A DNA stretch of 64,000 bases from Erinaceus europaeus. Its lineage: Eukaryota; Chordata; Mammalia; Eulipotyphla; Erinaceidae. Each line of letters begins with the position of its first letter. The stretch's first letter is position 1. The stretch is from assembly GCF_950295315.1 (NCBI RefSeq), contig NW_026647626.1, positions 1 to 64,000 on the forward strand, written 5' to 3'. Positions 19,622 through 31,900 of the stretch are shown piece by piece. The notes beneath the pieces were generated by a model. The model ran no database searches. It was not told the DNA's origin and saw only the letters and a list, made by a program, of their open reading frames with translations. The position numbers and the translations under genes are program-made.

Positions 19622-22417
19622 GCCTGGTGTCCACACATCATACTCAGAGAGATACCCAGAAGTAGGCATGCATGAGTCACATACAAAGTCGCTCTGCTTG
19701 CAGGAAGCACAAACTCCCAGGGCCCTTGCTATGGAGAGACAAAAGGAAGATGGATTCCTCCATTGGCTGAATCAGGAGCTTCCAGTGGAGATCACAGCCC
19801 CGACTCTCACCTGAGGGCCTGGTTGCTGCTAATAAAGGCAATTAGAAACACCTGTTACCACTTGGGGCCTGAGGACATACTCGAGAATCCCTCCAGGTGC
19901 TAGCAGGCTGGCAGACCTCCTGACCCCGGGATAGCTGTGCTCCGAGTTGGGAGGGCATATGGGCCAGAGGTGAGAATATTCCCTAGATACAAGAAAGAAC
20001 TTCAGGTTTCAAAAGGATTTGAAACCCCAGGAGGCACTTGGAAAAGACATTTCACAGCCATCAAAACACCCTCTTTCTGAACGCTGGACGCTTCCGTTTT
20101 GCGTGGAAAATCCGGACACTGGTGTGGCCATCAGTACCACAGATCCTTTACAACTGCCCAATAGAGGGAAAGCACAATGTGTGTGCCAGGGTAGTAGTGT
20201 TTCACTTCTCTTGACCTGGGCACTCATGGATTAAGAACAAGGATGCTGTGCAGGAAATTGAGGAGGCTGCATTTAGGCTGAGTGTCAGACACAGGGCCTT
20301 GGAGAATGGGAGTCAAGCACAGAGGGCGTGGACATCTGAAGCTGGAGATGGACATATGCCTGTTACCTGCAGCAGGATCTCTGTCTCCTCAGTTCTCCTC
20401 TGTACTATGCCATATGCACAAGACTAAGTAATCCAAAGGGCAAAAAAAGGAAAATTTCAACGCCAGGAAGACCGATTTCAGAATGCATGCACTGACTTCC
20501 ACGAAGTGTCCAGGGAAGAAGGCACGTAGAGACAGTCAGAGAGACAGAGTGACAGTGACTGGAAAAGACAGAAATTCTGGCCCTGTGTTGATCAGTGCCA
20601 GAGCACTGAAGACAAACCCTCCATGTCCATGCATACTTCTTACAAGTGGCATTGTTATTATATGTTTGTGAGGAAAGGTTACACTTACAACATCTAGGTC
20701 TTAGCCCACTCTGAGAAGAAACACTTGGCCTGCAGCCCACTCTCCAAAACTGCCCTTGCCTCTCCAAATTGAAAGTAGTTTAGTGATACTCCAGCCAAAT
20801 GCAGGCTGGCATATTTCATCTCCCTGGTCCAGCCTCAGCCTGACCTGTGTGCAGGGTAAAGCACTATGTCTATTTCTTCTTTGATTTACAGTTTTGGGAT
20901 AGGACTCGGTGGACAAAAAGAGCAAGCGAAGTAGATGATTTGGCAGCTGTAGTTTGTACGGAGAGAGATTTGTAGAGTGACAAGAGGTAAACGAATGGCT
21001 CTTTGAGATGTCTCTCATGACTGTGGCTCAGAAGGGCCAGGTGTATCCGTATTACTACCAGAATCAAGAGCTGTGCACGTCTCTAGCTAAAATATTTTTT
21101 CAGACCTCTACATGTTATATATATATAGAGAGAGAGACAGAGACAGAGAGAGAGACAGCAAGACACTGATGTAGTCATTTTCTACAATGGATGTGATATG
21201 ACATTCAAATAATTGATTGCTAAAACCTGGAGAGAAACTGTGCATCAGGAAAAGAATTGTCCAAAGGAGTAAAATTTCCAAATCATTAGGTATATGCAGC
21301 TCCAACAGGACCTAGCGAAAAAGGCTCCAGAAGGAATTCGTCCAGGACACTCTCCACGTGGACAGGCACCACAAGTTTCCTAGTCTGGCAACACACACAG
21401 GGCAGCTGCTAGTTCGCAGTGAAAGCCTCAGGGCAAAAACCTCTCCCTCTCCACTGTCTTTACATCTGAAAATAAGAAAAGTGACTGTTGGCCAAGGAGA
21501 GCTACAATGGTGTCAATATTGAGCTGTAAATCAGAATGTGCCAAGTGTTTTGCACAAAATCACTTGTGCCACAGTGATTATGTTGCTCTCTCTCTCCCTC
21601 CCTTACACACACAGACAAACACACATTCTTACAGTTACTCACACGCACACATCCACAGAAGCACAGGCACAAATGGAGTTATTCACATGCACACTGGACA
21701 GCTTCTGCAAGGCAGGGCCATGGATGAACCCTGCTTCGCACTTCCTGGAAGCATGCCAAGCCTTTTAAGGCCAACTCTGAGCTCCCATTGTAGGGCTTAC
21801 TTCAGAAGGCCTGCAGACAGGGCACCAGCCATGCTCTGATATGCCAGAGGCATAGGCAACGCCCAGAACCCCTGCCAGCAATCTCATTGGCCAGTGTGCA
21901 AGGACACGCCCAGGAGTGTCAAGGCCCCTAGTCAGTGATTGGCTAGCAACCTTGAGAACCGCTCACACGGCCCTGCACCACGCTCATTGGGCAGCCTCTG
22001 GAAGGCCCGCACACCAGCCACTTCTGCTGGAAAGAGATGAGAATTCAAAAACCTCCTATACTGTGTTCATTGATGACAGGTTCAAAGCTGGCTTGTAGAG
22101 ATTGTAAGGCAGCAGCTCTCATGCCCACAGACCCCCGACAACACCAGCCTTCACCATATGCTATACTACCAGACCTGACAGTAATGTGTGTGTGTGTGTG
22201 TGTGTCTGTCTGTCTGTCTGTGTCTGTGTGTGCTATGAGCTCACCTATAGTAGTCTCAGAGCATGGGTAGGAAGGTAGCCAGCCTCACCTGGAACTTATG
22301 TACAGAGAACCTAGCTGGTCAGGGAAAGCCAGCTAGCCCAGATTCTGGCTAAGCAAGAATGCACATGCAAAGGGACTCTCATGTCTCCCTCTCCTGAGTT
22401 TCCGATTCAATCTCATG
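19622..22417. repeat. Array B, unit B4 (long subtype, 5' part missing)
   Basis: Starts at GTGTCCACACATCATACTCAG, so the first ~300 bp of a unit are missing. It keeps the central part, a short TA/GA tract (21115-21155), a CA-rich tract (21605-21680) and the CArG/CCAAT/GC block (21735-22010), then the SINE-T head (TTCAAAGCTGGCTTGTAG) and TG repeats. Its first ~1.5 kb shares private variants with B10 (48855-50200). Confidence 0.75.
21735..22010. promoter_or_regulatory. Promoter-like block P1 (CArG, ETS/STAT, CCAAT, GC boxes), B4
   Basis: CACTTCCTGG (ETS-like on the minus strand, overlapping TTCCTGGAA, a STAT-type TTCN3GAA) at 21739. Then a perfect CArG box CCTTTTAAGG at 21761-21770, ATTGG (inverted CCAAT) at 21896, 21938 and 21986, and a CACGCCC GC/Sp-KLF-type box at ~21905. 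Evenly spaced CCAAT boxes with GC boxes are typical of TATA-less promoters. Function is inferred; no transcript is known to me. Confidence 0.45.
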
Positions 22418-24090
22418 CCTCACTATCATCCAAACACTGCCAATAGGGTAAGCTGGGGCACCCCTCAGAATTCAAGGGCAGGAGCCGGTCCAGTCTCGTT
22501 TGGCTGCCTATTAAGCCTCCAGACTCTCAGTCCACTGCTCAGGGCAGCTGCTTAAAAGCCCAGAATGAACAAAGAATGACCTGTGTTTCAACATAGATGG
22601 GAACTGTGTTTGACCAAACAATAATGGATGAACCCATCCCCTTACAACTACCATTTGCATCCAGCTAAGGCAATTGCTCCTGTGGACTCACAATCCCTGA
22701 TCATGGTGTCCTCCTGTCCACATATCACACTCAGAGAGATTCCCAGAAGTAGGCATGCATGAGTGTCCCATACAAAGTCGCGTTGCTTACAGGAAGCACA
22801 AACTCCATGGGCCCTTGCTATGGAGAGACAAAAGGAAGATTGATGCCTCCATTGGCTGAATTAGGAATTTCCAGTGGAGAACACAGCCCTGCCCCTCACC
22901 TGAGGGTCTGGCTGCTGCTAATAAAGGCAATTGGAAACACCTGTTACCACTTGGGCTCTGAGGACATACTCAGGAATCCCTCCAGGAGGTAGCAGACTGG
23001 CAGACCTTCTGACCCCGGGATAGTTGTGCTCTTAGTTGGGAGGGCCTTCGGGCCAGAGGTGAGAATATTCCCTAGATACAAGAACGAACTTCAGGTTTCA
23101 AAAGGATTTGAAACCCCAGGAGGCACTTGGAAAAGACATTTCACAGCCATCAAAACTCCCTCTTTCTGATCCCTGGAAGCTTCCGTTTTGCATGGAAATT
23201 CTGGACACTGGTGTGGCCATCAGTACCACAGAGCCTTTACATTCGGCCCAATAGAGGGAAAGCACAATGTTTGTGCCAGGGTGGTAGAGTTTCAAGTATC
23301 TTGACCTGGGCAGCTGCAGCTGGAGATGGACATATGCCTGTTACCTGCAGCAGTAACACTGTCTCCTCAGTTACACTGTATACTACTCCATATGCACGAG
23401 ACTAAGTAATCCAAAGGGCAAAGAAAGGAAAATTTCAACCCCAGGAAGACCGAGTTCACGATGCATGCACTGACTTCCACAAAGGTTTCAGGGAAGAAGG
23501 CAGACAGAGACAGTCTGAGAGACAGAATGACAGTGACTGAAAAGGACAGAAATTCTGGCCCTGTGTTGATCAGTGCCATAGCATGAAGACAAACCCTCCA
23601 TGTCCATGTATACTTCTTACAAGTGGCATTGTTATTTTATGTTTGTGAGGAAAGGTTACACTTAGAACACCTAGGTCTTAGCCCACTCTGAGAAGCAACA
23701 CTTGGCCTGCAGCCCACTCTCCAAAACTGCCCTTGCCTCTCCAAATTGGAAGTAGTTTTAGTGATGCTCCAGCCAAATGCAGGCTGGCATATTTCATCTC
23801 CCTGGTCCAGCCTCAGCCTGTCCTGTGTGCAGGGAACTGCACTATGTCAATTTCTTCTTTGACTTACAGTTTTCGGATAGGACTCGGTGGATAAAATGAG
23901 CAAGAGGGAAGTAGATGTTATGGCAGCGGTAGTTTGTGCTGAGAGAGATTTGTAGAGTGGTAAACGATATGGTTCTGTGAGATGTCTCTCATGACTGTGG
24001 CTCAGAAGGGCCAGGTGTATCCATTTTACTACCCTAATCCAGACCTGTGCAGGTTTCTAGCTAAAATATTTTCATATCTCTACATGTTAC

Positions 24091-24121
<31 letters not shown>

Positions 24122-24547
24122 CCTCTACATATATAGAGATAGAGACACTGATGTAGTCATTTTCTACAATGGATTCGATATGACATTCAACAATTGATTG
24201 CTAAAACCTGTAGTGAAACTGTGCATCAGGAAAAGAATTGTCCAAAGGAGTAAAATCTCCAAATCTTTAGCTATATGTAGCTCCAACGGGACCTATCGAA
24301 AAAGGCTCGAGAAATAACTCATCCAGGAGACTCTCCACATCGACAGACACCACAAGTTTCCTAGTCTGGCAACACATACAGGGCAGCGGCAAGTTCCCAG
24401 TGCAAGCCTCAGGGCAAAAACCTCTCCCTATTCAGTGTCTCAGATTTCAAAAACCTCCTACACTGTGTTCATTGATGACAGGATCAAACCTGGCTTGTAG
24501 AGATTGTAAGGCAGCAGCTCTCATGCCCACAGACCACAGACAGCCCC
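22418..24547. repeat. Array B, unit B5 (two internal deletions)
   Basis: Standard order with a ~140 bp deletion at ~23309 (TTGACCTGGG joined directly to CAGCTGCAGCTGG). A large deletion at ~24440 (TTCAGTGTCT joined to CAGATTTCAAAAACCTCC) removes the CA tract and promoter-like block. The (TA)n/(GA)n region is a compound ATATAT/GAGAGA tract at 24090-24145. The unit ends in CAGACAGCCCC fused to the CCCTCACCTGAGGG of B6. Confidence 0.75.
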
Positions 24548-25868
24548 CCCTCACCTGAGGGCCTGACTCCGGCTAATAAAGGCAATTGGAAATAGCTGTT
24601 ACAACTTGGGCCCTGAGGACATACTCGGGAATCCCTCCAGTAGCTCTCAGGCTGGCCGACCTCCTGACCCCAGGATAGGTGTGCTCCTAGTTGGGAAGGC
24701 CTTCTGGCCAGAGGTGAGAATATTCCCTAGATACAAGAAAGAACTTCAGGTTTCAAAAGGATTTGAAAACCCATGAGGCACTTTTAAAAGACATTTCACA
24801 GCCATCAAAACACCCACTTTCTGAACCCTGGAATCTTCCGTTTTGCATGGAAAATCTGGACACTGGTGTGGCCATCAGTACAACATATCCTTTACATTCG
24901 GCCCAATAGAGGGAAAGTACAATGTGTGTGCCAAGGGGATAGTGTTTCACTTCTCTTGACCTGGGCTCTCATGGAATAAGGACTAGGATGCTGTGTTGGA
25001 ATGAGAGGAGGGCTGCATTTAGGCTGAGTGTCAGCCTCAGGGCCCTAGAGAATGGGAGTCAAGCACAGAGGGCCTGGACAGCTGCAGCTGGAGATGGACA
25101 TATGCCTGTTACCTGTAGTACGATCGCAGCCTCCTCAGTTCCCCACTGTACTGTGCCTTATGCACAAGATTAAATAATCCAAAGGGCAAAGAGTGGAAAA
25201 TTTCAACACCAGGAAGACCGAGTTAACAATGCAAGCACTGACTTCCATTAAGGGCCCAGTGAAGAAGGCACGTAGAGACAGTCAGAGAGACAGAATGACA
25301 GTGATAGAAAAGTACAGAAATTCTGGACCTGTGTTGATTAGTGCCAGAGCACTGAAGACAAATCCTCCATGTCCATGCATACTTCTTACAAGTGGCATTG
25401 TTATTTTATGTTTGTGAGGAAAGGTTACACTGAGAACATCTAGGTCTTACCCCACTCTGAGAAGCAACATTCGGCCTGCAGCCCACTCTCCAAAACACCC
25501 CTGGCCTCTCGAAATTGGAAGTAGTATTAGTAATGCTCCAGCCAATATGCAGGCTGGCTTATTGCATCTCCCTGGTCCAGCCTCAGCCTGTCCTGTGTGC
25601 AGAAAACTGCACTATGTTTATTTCTTCTTTAATTTACAGTTTTGGCATAGGACATGGTGGAGAAAACGAGCAAGAGGGAAGTAGATCATTTGGCAGCGGT
25701 AGTTTGTGCTGAGAGAGATATGTAGAGTGATAAGAGGTATAGGAATGGCTCTGTGAGATGTCTCTCATGACTGTGGCTCAGAAGGGCCAGGTGTATCCGC
25801 ACTACTACAATAATCCAGAGCTGTGCAGGTCTCTAGCTAAAATATATTTTCATACCTCTACATGTTGC

Positions 25869-25900
<32 letters not shown>

Positions 25901-27161
25901 CAAGACACTGATGTAGTCATTTTCTACAATGGAAGTGATATGCCATTCAGACAATTGATTGCTAAAACCTGAAGAGAAACTGTGCATCAGGAAAAGAATT
26001 GTCCAAAGGTGTAAAATCTCCAAATCATTAGCTATATACAGCTCCAACAGGACCTAGCTAAAAAGGTTCGAGAAGGAACTCATCCAGGAGACTGTCCACA
26101 TGGAGAGGCACCACATGTTGCCAAGTCTGGCAACACACACAGAGCAGCTGCTAGTTCCCAGTGCAAGGCGCAGGTCAAAAACTTCTCCCTCTTCAGTGTC
26201 TTTACATCTGAAAATAAGAAAAGTGAACAAGGGCCAAGGAGAGCTACAATGCTGTCAATATTGAGCTGTAAATCAGAATGTGCCAAGTGTTTTGCACAAA
26301 ATCACCTGTGCTACAGTGATTCTGTTGTTCTCTCTCTATCCCTCCCTCAAACACACACACAAACACACACAAACACACACTCTCACAGTTACACACACGC
26401 ACACATCCACAGAGGCACAGGCACAAACGGAGTTATACACATGCACACTGGACAGCTTCTGCAAGGCAGGGCTCTGGGGGAACCCTGCTTCGCATATCCT
26501 GGAAGCACGCCCAGCCTTTTGAGGCCATCTCTGAGCTCCCATTACTGGGCTTACTTCGGAAGTAAGTAAATCACCAGCCATGCTCTGATATGCCAAAGGT
26601 CTAGGCTTCGCCCAGAACCCCTGCCAGCAATATCATTGGCCAGTGTGCTAGGACACGCCCAGGAGTGTCAAGGCCTGTAGTCATTGATTGGCCAGCAACC
26701 TTGAGCACCGCCCAGACGGCCTTGAAGCACGCTCATTGCGCAGTCTCTGGAAGACCCGCCCACCAGCCACATCTGTGGAAAGAGATGAGAATTCAAAAAC
26801 CTCCTACACTGTGTTCATTTATGACAGGTTCAAAGCTGCTTGTCGAGATTGTAAGGCAGAAGCTCTCATGCCCACAGATCCCAGACATCCACACCCTTCA
26901 CCTTATTCTGTACTACCAGACCTCACAGTAATGTGTTGTGTGTGTCTGTCTATCTGTCTGTCTGTGTCTGTGTGTGCTCAGAGCCAACCTATAGTAGTCT
27001 CAGAGCATGGGTGGGAAGGTAGACAGCCTCACCTGCAACTTACATACAGAGAACCTAGCTGCTCAGGGCAAGCCAGCTAGCCCAGATTCTGGCTACGCAA
27101 GAATGCATATTCAAAGGGACTCTCATTTCTTGCTCTCCTGAGTTCCCGATTCAATCTCATT
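24548..27161. repeat. Array B, unit B6 (long subtype, 5' part missing)
   Basis: Begins at CCTCACCTGAGGGCCTGAC, lacking the first ~550 bp of a unit. It contains the TA/GA tract (25868-25900), CA tract (26345-26400) and CArG/CCAAT/GC block (26488-26765), then the SINE head and TG repeats (26930-26975). Confidence 0.75.
26488..26765. promoter_or_regulatory. Promoter-like block P2, B6
   Basis: Same block. The CArG box is damaged (CCTTTTGAGG, 26515-26524) and the ETS/STAT core reads TATCCTGGAA. ATTGG boxes remain at ~26634 and ~26686; the third is CATTGCG. GC boxes CACGCCC, ACCGCCC and CCCGCCC are present. Confidence 0.4.
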
Positions 27162-28730
27162 CCTCAATATCATCCAAACACTACCAACGGGGGAAGCTGG
27201 GGCACCCCTCAGAATTCAGGGGCAGGACCCTGTCCAGTCTCGTTTGGCTGCATACTCAGCCTCCAGGCTCCCAGTCCACTTCTCAGAGAACAGCAGATTA
27301 CAAGCCCAGAAAGGACCCAGAAAGAGCTGTGTCTCAACATAGATGGGAACTTTGTTTGACCAAACAATAGTGGATGAACCCGGCCCCTTACAGCTTCCCT
27401 TTGGGTCTTGCTAAGGCAATTGCTCCTGTGGCCTCACAATCCCTGATCATTGTGTCCTGGTGTCCACACATCACACTCAGAGAGATTCCCAGAAGTAGGC
27501 ATCCATGAGTGTCCCCTACAAAGTCGCTCTGCTTGCAGGAAGCACAAACTCCCTGGGCCCTTTCTATGGAGAGACAAAAGGAAGATGGATGCCTCCATTG
27601 GCAGAATTAGGAGTTTCCAGTGGATATCACAGCCCCGCCTCTCACCTGAGGGCCTGGCTGCTGCTAAGAAAGGCAGTTGGAAACACCTGTTACCACTTGG
27701 GTCCTGAGGACATAATACTCAGGAATCCCTCCAGGAGCTAGGAGGCTGGAGACCTCCTGAGCCCAGAATAGCTGTGCTCCTAGTTGGGAGGGCCTTCTGG
27801 CCAGAGGTGAGAATATTCCCTATATACAAGAAAGAACTTCAGGTTTCAAAAGGATTTGAAACCCCATGAGGCACTTGGAAAAGACTTTTCACAGCCGTCA
27901 AAACACCCACTTTCAGAACTCTGGAAGCTTCTGTTTGGCGTGGAAAATCTGGACACTGGTGTGGCCATCAGTACCACAGATCCTTTACATTCGGCCCAAT
28001 AGAGGGAAAGCACAATGTGTGTGCCAGGGGGATAGAGTTTCACTTCTCTTGACCTGGTCTCTCATGGAATAAGGACAAGGATGCGGTGCAGGAAATTGAG
28101 GAGGGCTGCATTTAGGCTGAGTGTCAGCCTCAGGGCCCTGGAGAATGGGAGTCAAGCACAGAGGCCATGACAGCTGCAGCTGGAGATGGACATATGCCTG
28201 TTAACTGCAGCAGCATCGCTGTCTCCTCAGTTCCCCAATGTACTATGCCATATGCAGGAGACTGAATAATCCAAAGGGCAAAGAAAGGAAAATTTCAATA
28301 CCAGGAAGTCTGAGTTCAAGATGCATGCACTGACTTACATAAGGGCCCAGTGAAGAAGGCATGTAGACACAGTCAGAGAGACAGGATGACAGAGACAGAA
28401 AAGGACTGAAATTCTGGCCATGTGTTGATCAGTGCCAAAGCACTGAAGACAAAACCTCCATACCCATGCATACTTCTTACAAGTGGCATTGTTATTTTAT
28501 GTTTGTGAGGAAAGGTTACACTTAGAACATCTAGGTCTTACCCCACTCTGAGAAGCAACACTTGGCCTGCAGCCCACTCTCCAAAACAGACGGCGCCTCT
28601 CCAAATTGGAAATAGTCTTAGTGATGTTCCAGCCAAGATGCAGGCTTGAGTATTGCATCTCCCTGGTCCATCCTTAGACTGTCCTGTGTGCAGGGAACTG
28701 CACTATGTCTATTTCTTCTTTGATTTACAG

Positions 28731-28767
28731 TTTTGGGATAGGACTCGGTGGACAAAAAGAGCAAGAG
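28731..28767 (+). other. Possible 37-nt exon-like segment, B7
   Basis: Same acceptor, 37-nt segment and GTAAGT donor as in B2, as expected from the B2/B7 near-identity. These are the only two copies with a consensus donor. Confidence 0.25.
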
Positions 28768-28954
28768 GTAAGTAGATGATTTGGCCGCAATAGTTTGTGC
28801 TGAGAGAGATTTGTAGAATGATAAGAGGTATACGAATGGCTCTATGAGATGTCTCTCATGACTGTGGCTCCGAAGGTTCAGGTGTATCGCATTACTACCC
28901 TAATCCAGAGCTGTGAAAGTCTCTAGCTAAAAAATATTTTCAGATCTCTACAGG

Positions 28955-29002
<48 letters not shown>
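28955..29002. repeat. (TA)n tract, B7
   Basis: Same TATGTTTAGAGAGACAGAG flank as B2, a few repeats longer. Confidence 0.95.
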
Positions 29003-29005
<3 letters not shown>

Positions 29006-29586
29006 TAGAGAGACAGAGTATGCAAGACACTGATGTAGTCATTTTCTACAATGGATTCGATATGACATTCAGACAATTGATTGCTAAAACCTGGACAGAA
29101 ACTGTGCATCAGGAAAAGAATTGTCCAAAGTGTAAAATCTCAAAATCATTAGCTATATGCCACTCCAACGGGACAGAGCGAAAAAGGCTCTAGAAGGAAC
29201 TCATCAAGGAGATTCTTCACATGGACAGGCACCACAAGTTTCCTAGTCTGGCAACAGACACAGTGCATCTGGTAGTTCCAGTGCAAGCCTTAGGGCAAAA
29301 ACCTCTCCCTCTTCAGTGTTTTTACATCTGAAAAAAGAAAAGTGACCAAGGGCCAAAGAGAGCTACAATGGTGTCTATAGTGAGCTGTAAATCAGAATGT
29401 ACCAAGTGTTTTGCAAAAAAATTACTTTATTATAAACTCTGAGTGATACTGGCATGGAAATGAGGAGGCAGAATATGGCTTGTGTCAGAAAGACTTACAA
29501 ACTGAGGCTCCAGTAGCCTAGGTGAAATCGCCAACACAACAAGCCAGAGCTCAGCAGTGCTCTGGTAACTCTCCTTGTATATCTGG

Positions 29587-29803
29587 GCCTGTCAGTAAAA
29601 TAAGTATATAAGTAAAATATTAATGAGTGAAGACAGAGTGTGTGAGAGCATGTGAGAGTTAGAGACAGAGAAGGCCAGAAGAGAAATTGATGAGTTGGAA
29701 AGAGACAAGAATTCAAAAAGCTCCTACACTGTGTTCATTGATGACAGGTTCAAACCTGGCTTGTAGAGATTGTAAGGCAGCAGCTCTCATGCCCACAGAC
29801 ACC
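29587..29803 (-). mobile_element. SINE-T, B7
   Basis: Close copy of the B2 element but without its internal duplication. Confidence 0.6.
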
Positions 29804-30291
29804 AGACAGCCCCAGCCTTCACCATACGCTGTACTACCAGACATGACAGTAATGTGTGTGTGTGTGTGTGTCTGTGTGTGCTCAGAACTCACCTACAGTA
29901 TACTCAGAGCATGGGTGGCAACTTATGTACAAAGAACCTAGCTGGTCAGGGAAAGCCAGCTAGCCCAGATTCTGGCTAAGCAAGAATGCATATGCACAGG
30001 GACTCTCATGTCTTGCTCTCCTGAATTCCCGATTCAATCTCATGCCTCACTATCACCCTAACACTGCCAAAGGGGGAAGCTGGGGCACCCCTCAGAATTC
30101 AAGGGCAGGACCCTGTCCAGTCACGTTTGGCTGCATACTCAGCCTCCAGGCTCCCAGTCCACTTCTCAGTGGACAGCAGATTACATTCCCAGAAAGAACC
30201 CAGAAAGAGCTGTATCTCAACATAGATGGGAACTGTGTTTGACCAAACAATAGTGGATGAACCAGGCCCCTTACACCTCCCCTTTGGGTCC

Positions 30292-30679
30292 TGCCAGGAG
30301 CCATTTCTCTGCTTGATAGATGATAAGCTTTGAGACAATGGAACCCCTCAGGACAAGTGTTAATTCCCCCCTGGGCAGGCCATTTCCCCTTGGGTAAACG
30401 ATTTATTAGTATTCAAGTGATTCACACAAGTGAGTCAACACAGTTTGGTTCCTGCCATTTGTTACAAGGAACATTCCTCTTTGAAGTATGCTCGCTCTCC
30501 CCCCTTCTCCAGCATTCCCTCTCCTTCCCCAAAGCCTTATAATGCCTGTATTCAAAATAAAATTTTACAGCTTGATCAGAAACTTGACTTGCTTGTCATT
30601 CTTCGTGTCTCATGTTCCTTCATTTCAGGTCTCATTGGGTTCCTAGCCCCTGTTCACCGCCCTGCTGGTCGGGGCATTC
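30292..30679 (+). mobile_element. 5' LTR of ERV-2
   Basis: Starts TGCCAGGAGCC and ends just before the primer-binding site TGGCACCC. A TTATAA box lies at ~30537 and AATAAA at 30556-30561, i.e. close together. The left flank is normal B-unit sequence ending CCTTTGGGTCC. Confidence 0.8.
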
Positions 30680-30699
30680 TGGCACCCGGAACTTGGGTC
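30680..30699 (+). promoter_or_regulatory. Primer-binding site of ERV-2
   Basis: TGGCACCCGGAACTTGGGTC follows the LTR. It begins with the TGG complementary to a tRNA CCA end and resembles, but does not match, lysine-type sites. The tRNA is left unassigned. Confidence 0.55.
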
Positions 30700-30861
30700 A
30701 AAGAAGCCTTCTGGACCTAGAAAATATGCTGATAGAGAGGGTAGGCCTACCCGAATTCACTGAGTCACCGGGGCCCGAGGGGGGTAACGCAAAGACTCAC
30801 ATAGATTGCCACGGAGATACCTGACCATGAGTCGAATCTGGAGGAGAGTGTCACAGAGGCT

Positions 30862-30870
30862 TAGGTAAGC
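30862..30870 (+). promoter_or_regulatory. Putative major splice donor of ERV-2
   Basis: TAG|GTAAGC, with the GT at 30865-30866, lies 12 bp before the gag ATG. This is the expected place for the donor of a spliced env message. Confidence 0.5.
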
Positions 30871-30876
30871 AATACC

Positions 30877-31900
30877 ATGGGAAATGAATTCAGCAATCTA
30901 TTTATTCATTAAATGACTCAAGGAGTCACTCAAGACATGAAGAAATAGGGCTAAAAAGAAAGAATTAAAGAAGTTTTTAGATTATATTAAAAATATTTGC
31001 CCCTGGTTACCCCAGGAAGGCACTATATGAGAAACGTTGGAGAACTGGTGATTGTCTTAATGATCACTATCAGTCTTTTGGTCCTGAACGTGTACCAGTT
31101 TCTGCCTTTTGTTACTGGAATTTAAATATTGATATCTTAAAATCTATAATAACCACCCTGATATTAAAAACCTTATTACAGAGGGTGAAAAGGTCCTCCA
31201 GCAACTTTCTAGTCCGCCGTCCAGGACAAAGTCCCCATCCCCATGCCCTTCTGTGATTATTGATCTTGATCCCCCAGTACCCAGTCAAAATAAAAGCCTT
31301 TCAGCACCCATTGAAAGTAAAAGCCCTGTTCCCCTCCCTACAGGTCCCACTGTACTTACTAAAGTTCCCTCCATTGACTCTCCTATTGCTAATTCACATG
31401 AGAATGAAACCCAGCATTCTTTCCCCAGCCTCTATCCAGTTTTACAAAACCCTCCCTCTCCTGAAGCACTTCCCGTGGAGAATGAGGCTTTGCTAGAAAA
31501 ATAGGCTGCCAGATACTACAATCCTGATTGATGCCCTCCCCCCTTTAATTCCCCTCCCTTTATCCGTGCCCCTGCTCTCCAGCCTGACCCTCTCCTTGAC
31601 AATCCTTCTGTCAGGTAGGCACGCTCAGGAGCCCTTACAGGAATTTCCACCCTCCACAAGGTCCTTGCTGACCGGAGAGAGCAGCTTCAATTAATGAAAG
31701 AAATTGCTGCAGTTACAGAAGAGCTTACATTTTTAGCCTCACAAAAAAAACCCAACCCCTAAAACTAAAACTAAGACTAAACCATCCAAATCAAACCCGG
31801 TTTTGGCTTTACCTGTTATTTGGAGCCAGGCTCAAACTGGCTAACCCTAACCCCTAAGCTCTTCCTTGTCCAGACTGCCTCCCTACACCACCGCCCCTCC
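30877..31900 (+). pseudogene. Broken gag (matrix start and proline-rich segment), ERV-2
   Basis: ATG at 30877 in ACCATGGGA gives a Met-Gly start, as needed for N-myristoylation of Gag matrix. A stop follows after 11 codons. Further downstream, in shifted frames, a CPWL-PQEGT-like stretch (~30998-31030) and a SFGP-ERVPVSAF-like stretch (~31075-31110) are typical of betaretroviral matrix domains. A proline/serine-rich frame (31253-31504) and a Gln/Glu-rich stretch (~31670-31740) correspond to the region between matrix and capsid. No capsid major homology region or CCHC zinc knuckle is seen. Multiple stops and frameshifts make it a clear pseudogene. Betaretroviral assignment rests on family knowledge and should be confirmed by a protein search. 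Confidence 0.65.

Larger units (their letters stand above)
27162..30044. repeat. Array B, unit B7 (short subtype)
   Basis: Complete short unit with (TA)n at 28955-29002 and SINE-T at 29587-29803. It is near-identical by eye to B2 over ~2.4 kb at an offset of ~12.13 kb; outside that interval the two diverge. It lacks a short piece after the TG repeats (GGGTGGCAACTTATG, ~29910). Confidence 0.8.

Noticed and set aside
22075..22130. GGTTCAAAGCTGG / GGTTCAAACCTGG resembling a tRNA B box
   Set aside because: No cloverleaf with proper acceptor stem can be formed. It is the head of SINE-T copies, repeated in every unit, so not a tRNA gene.
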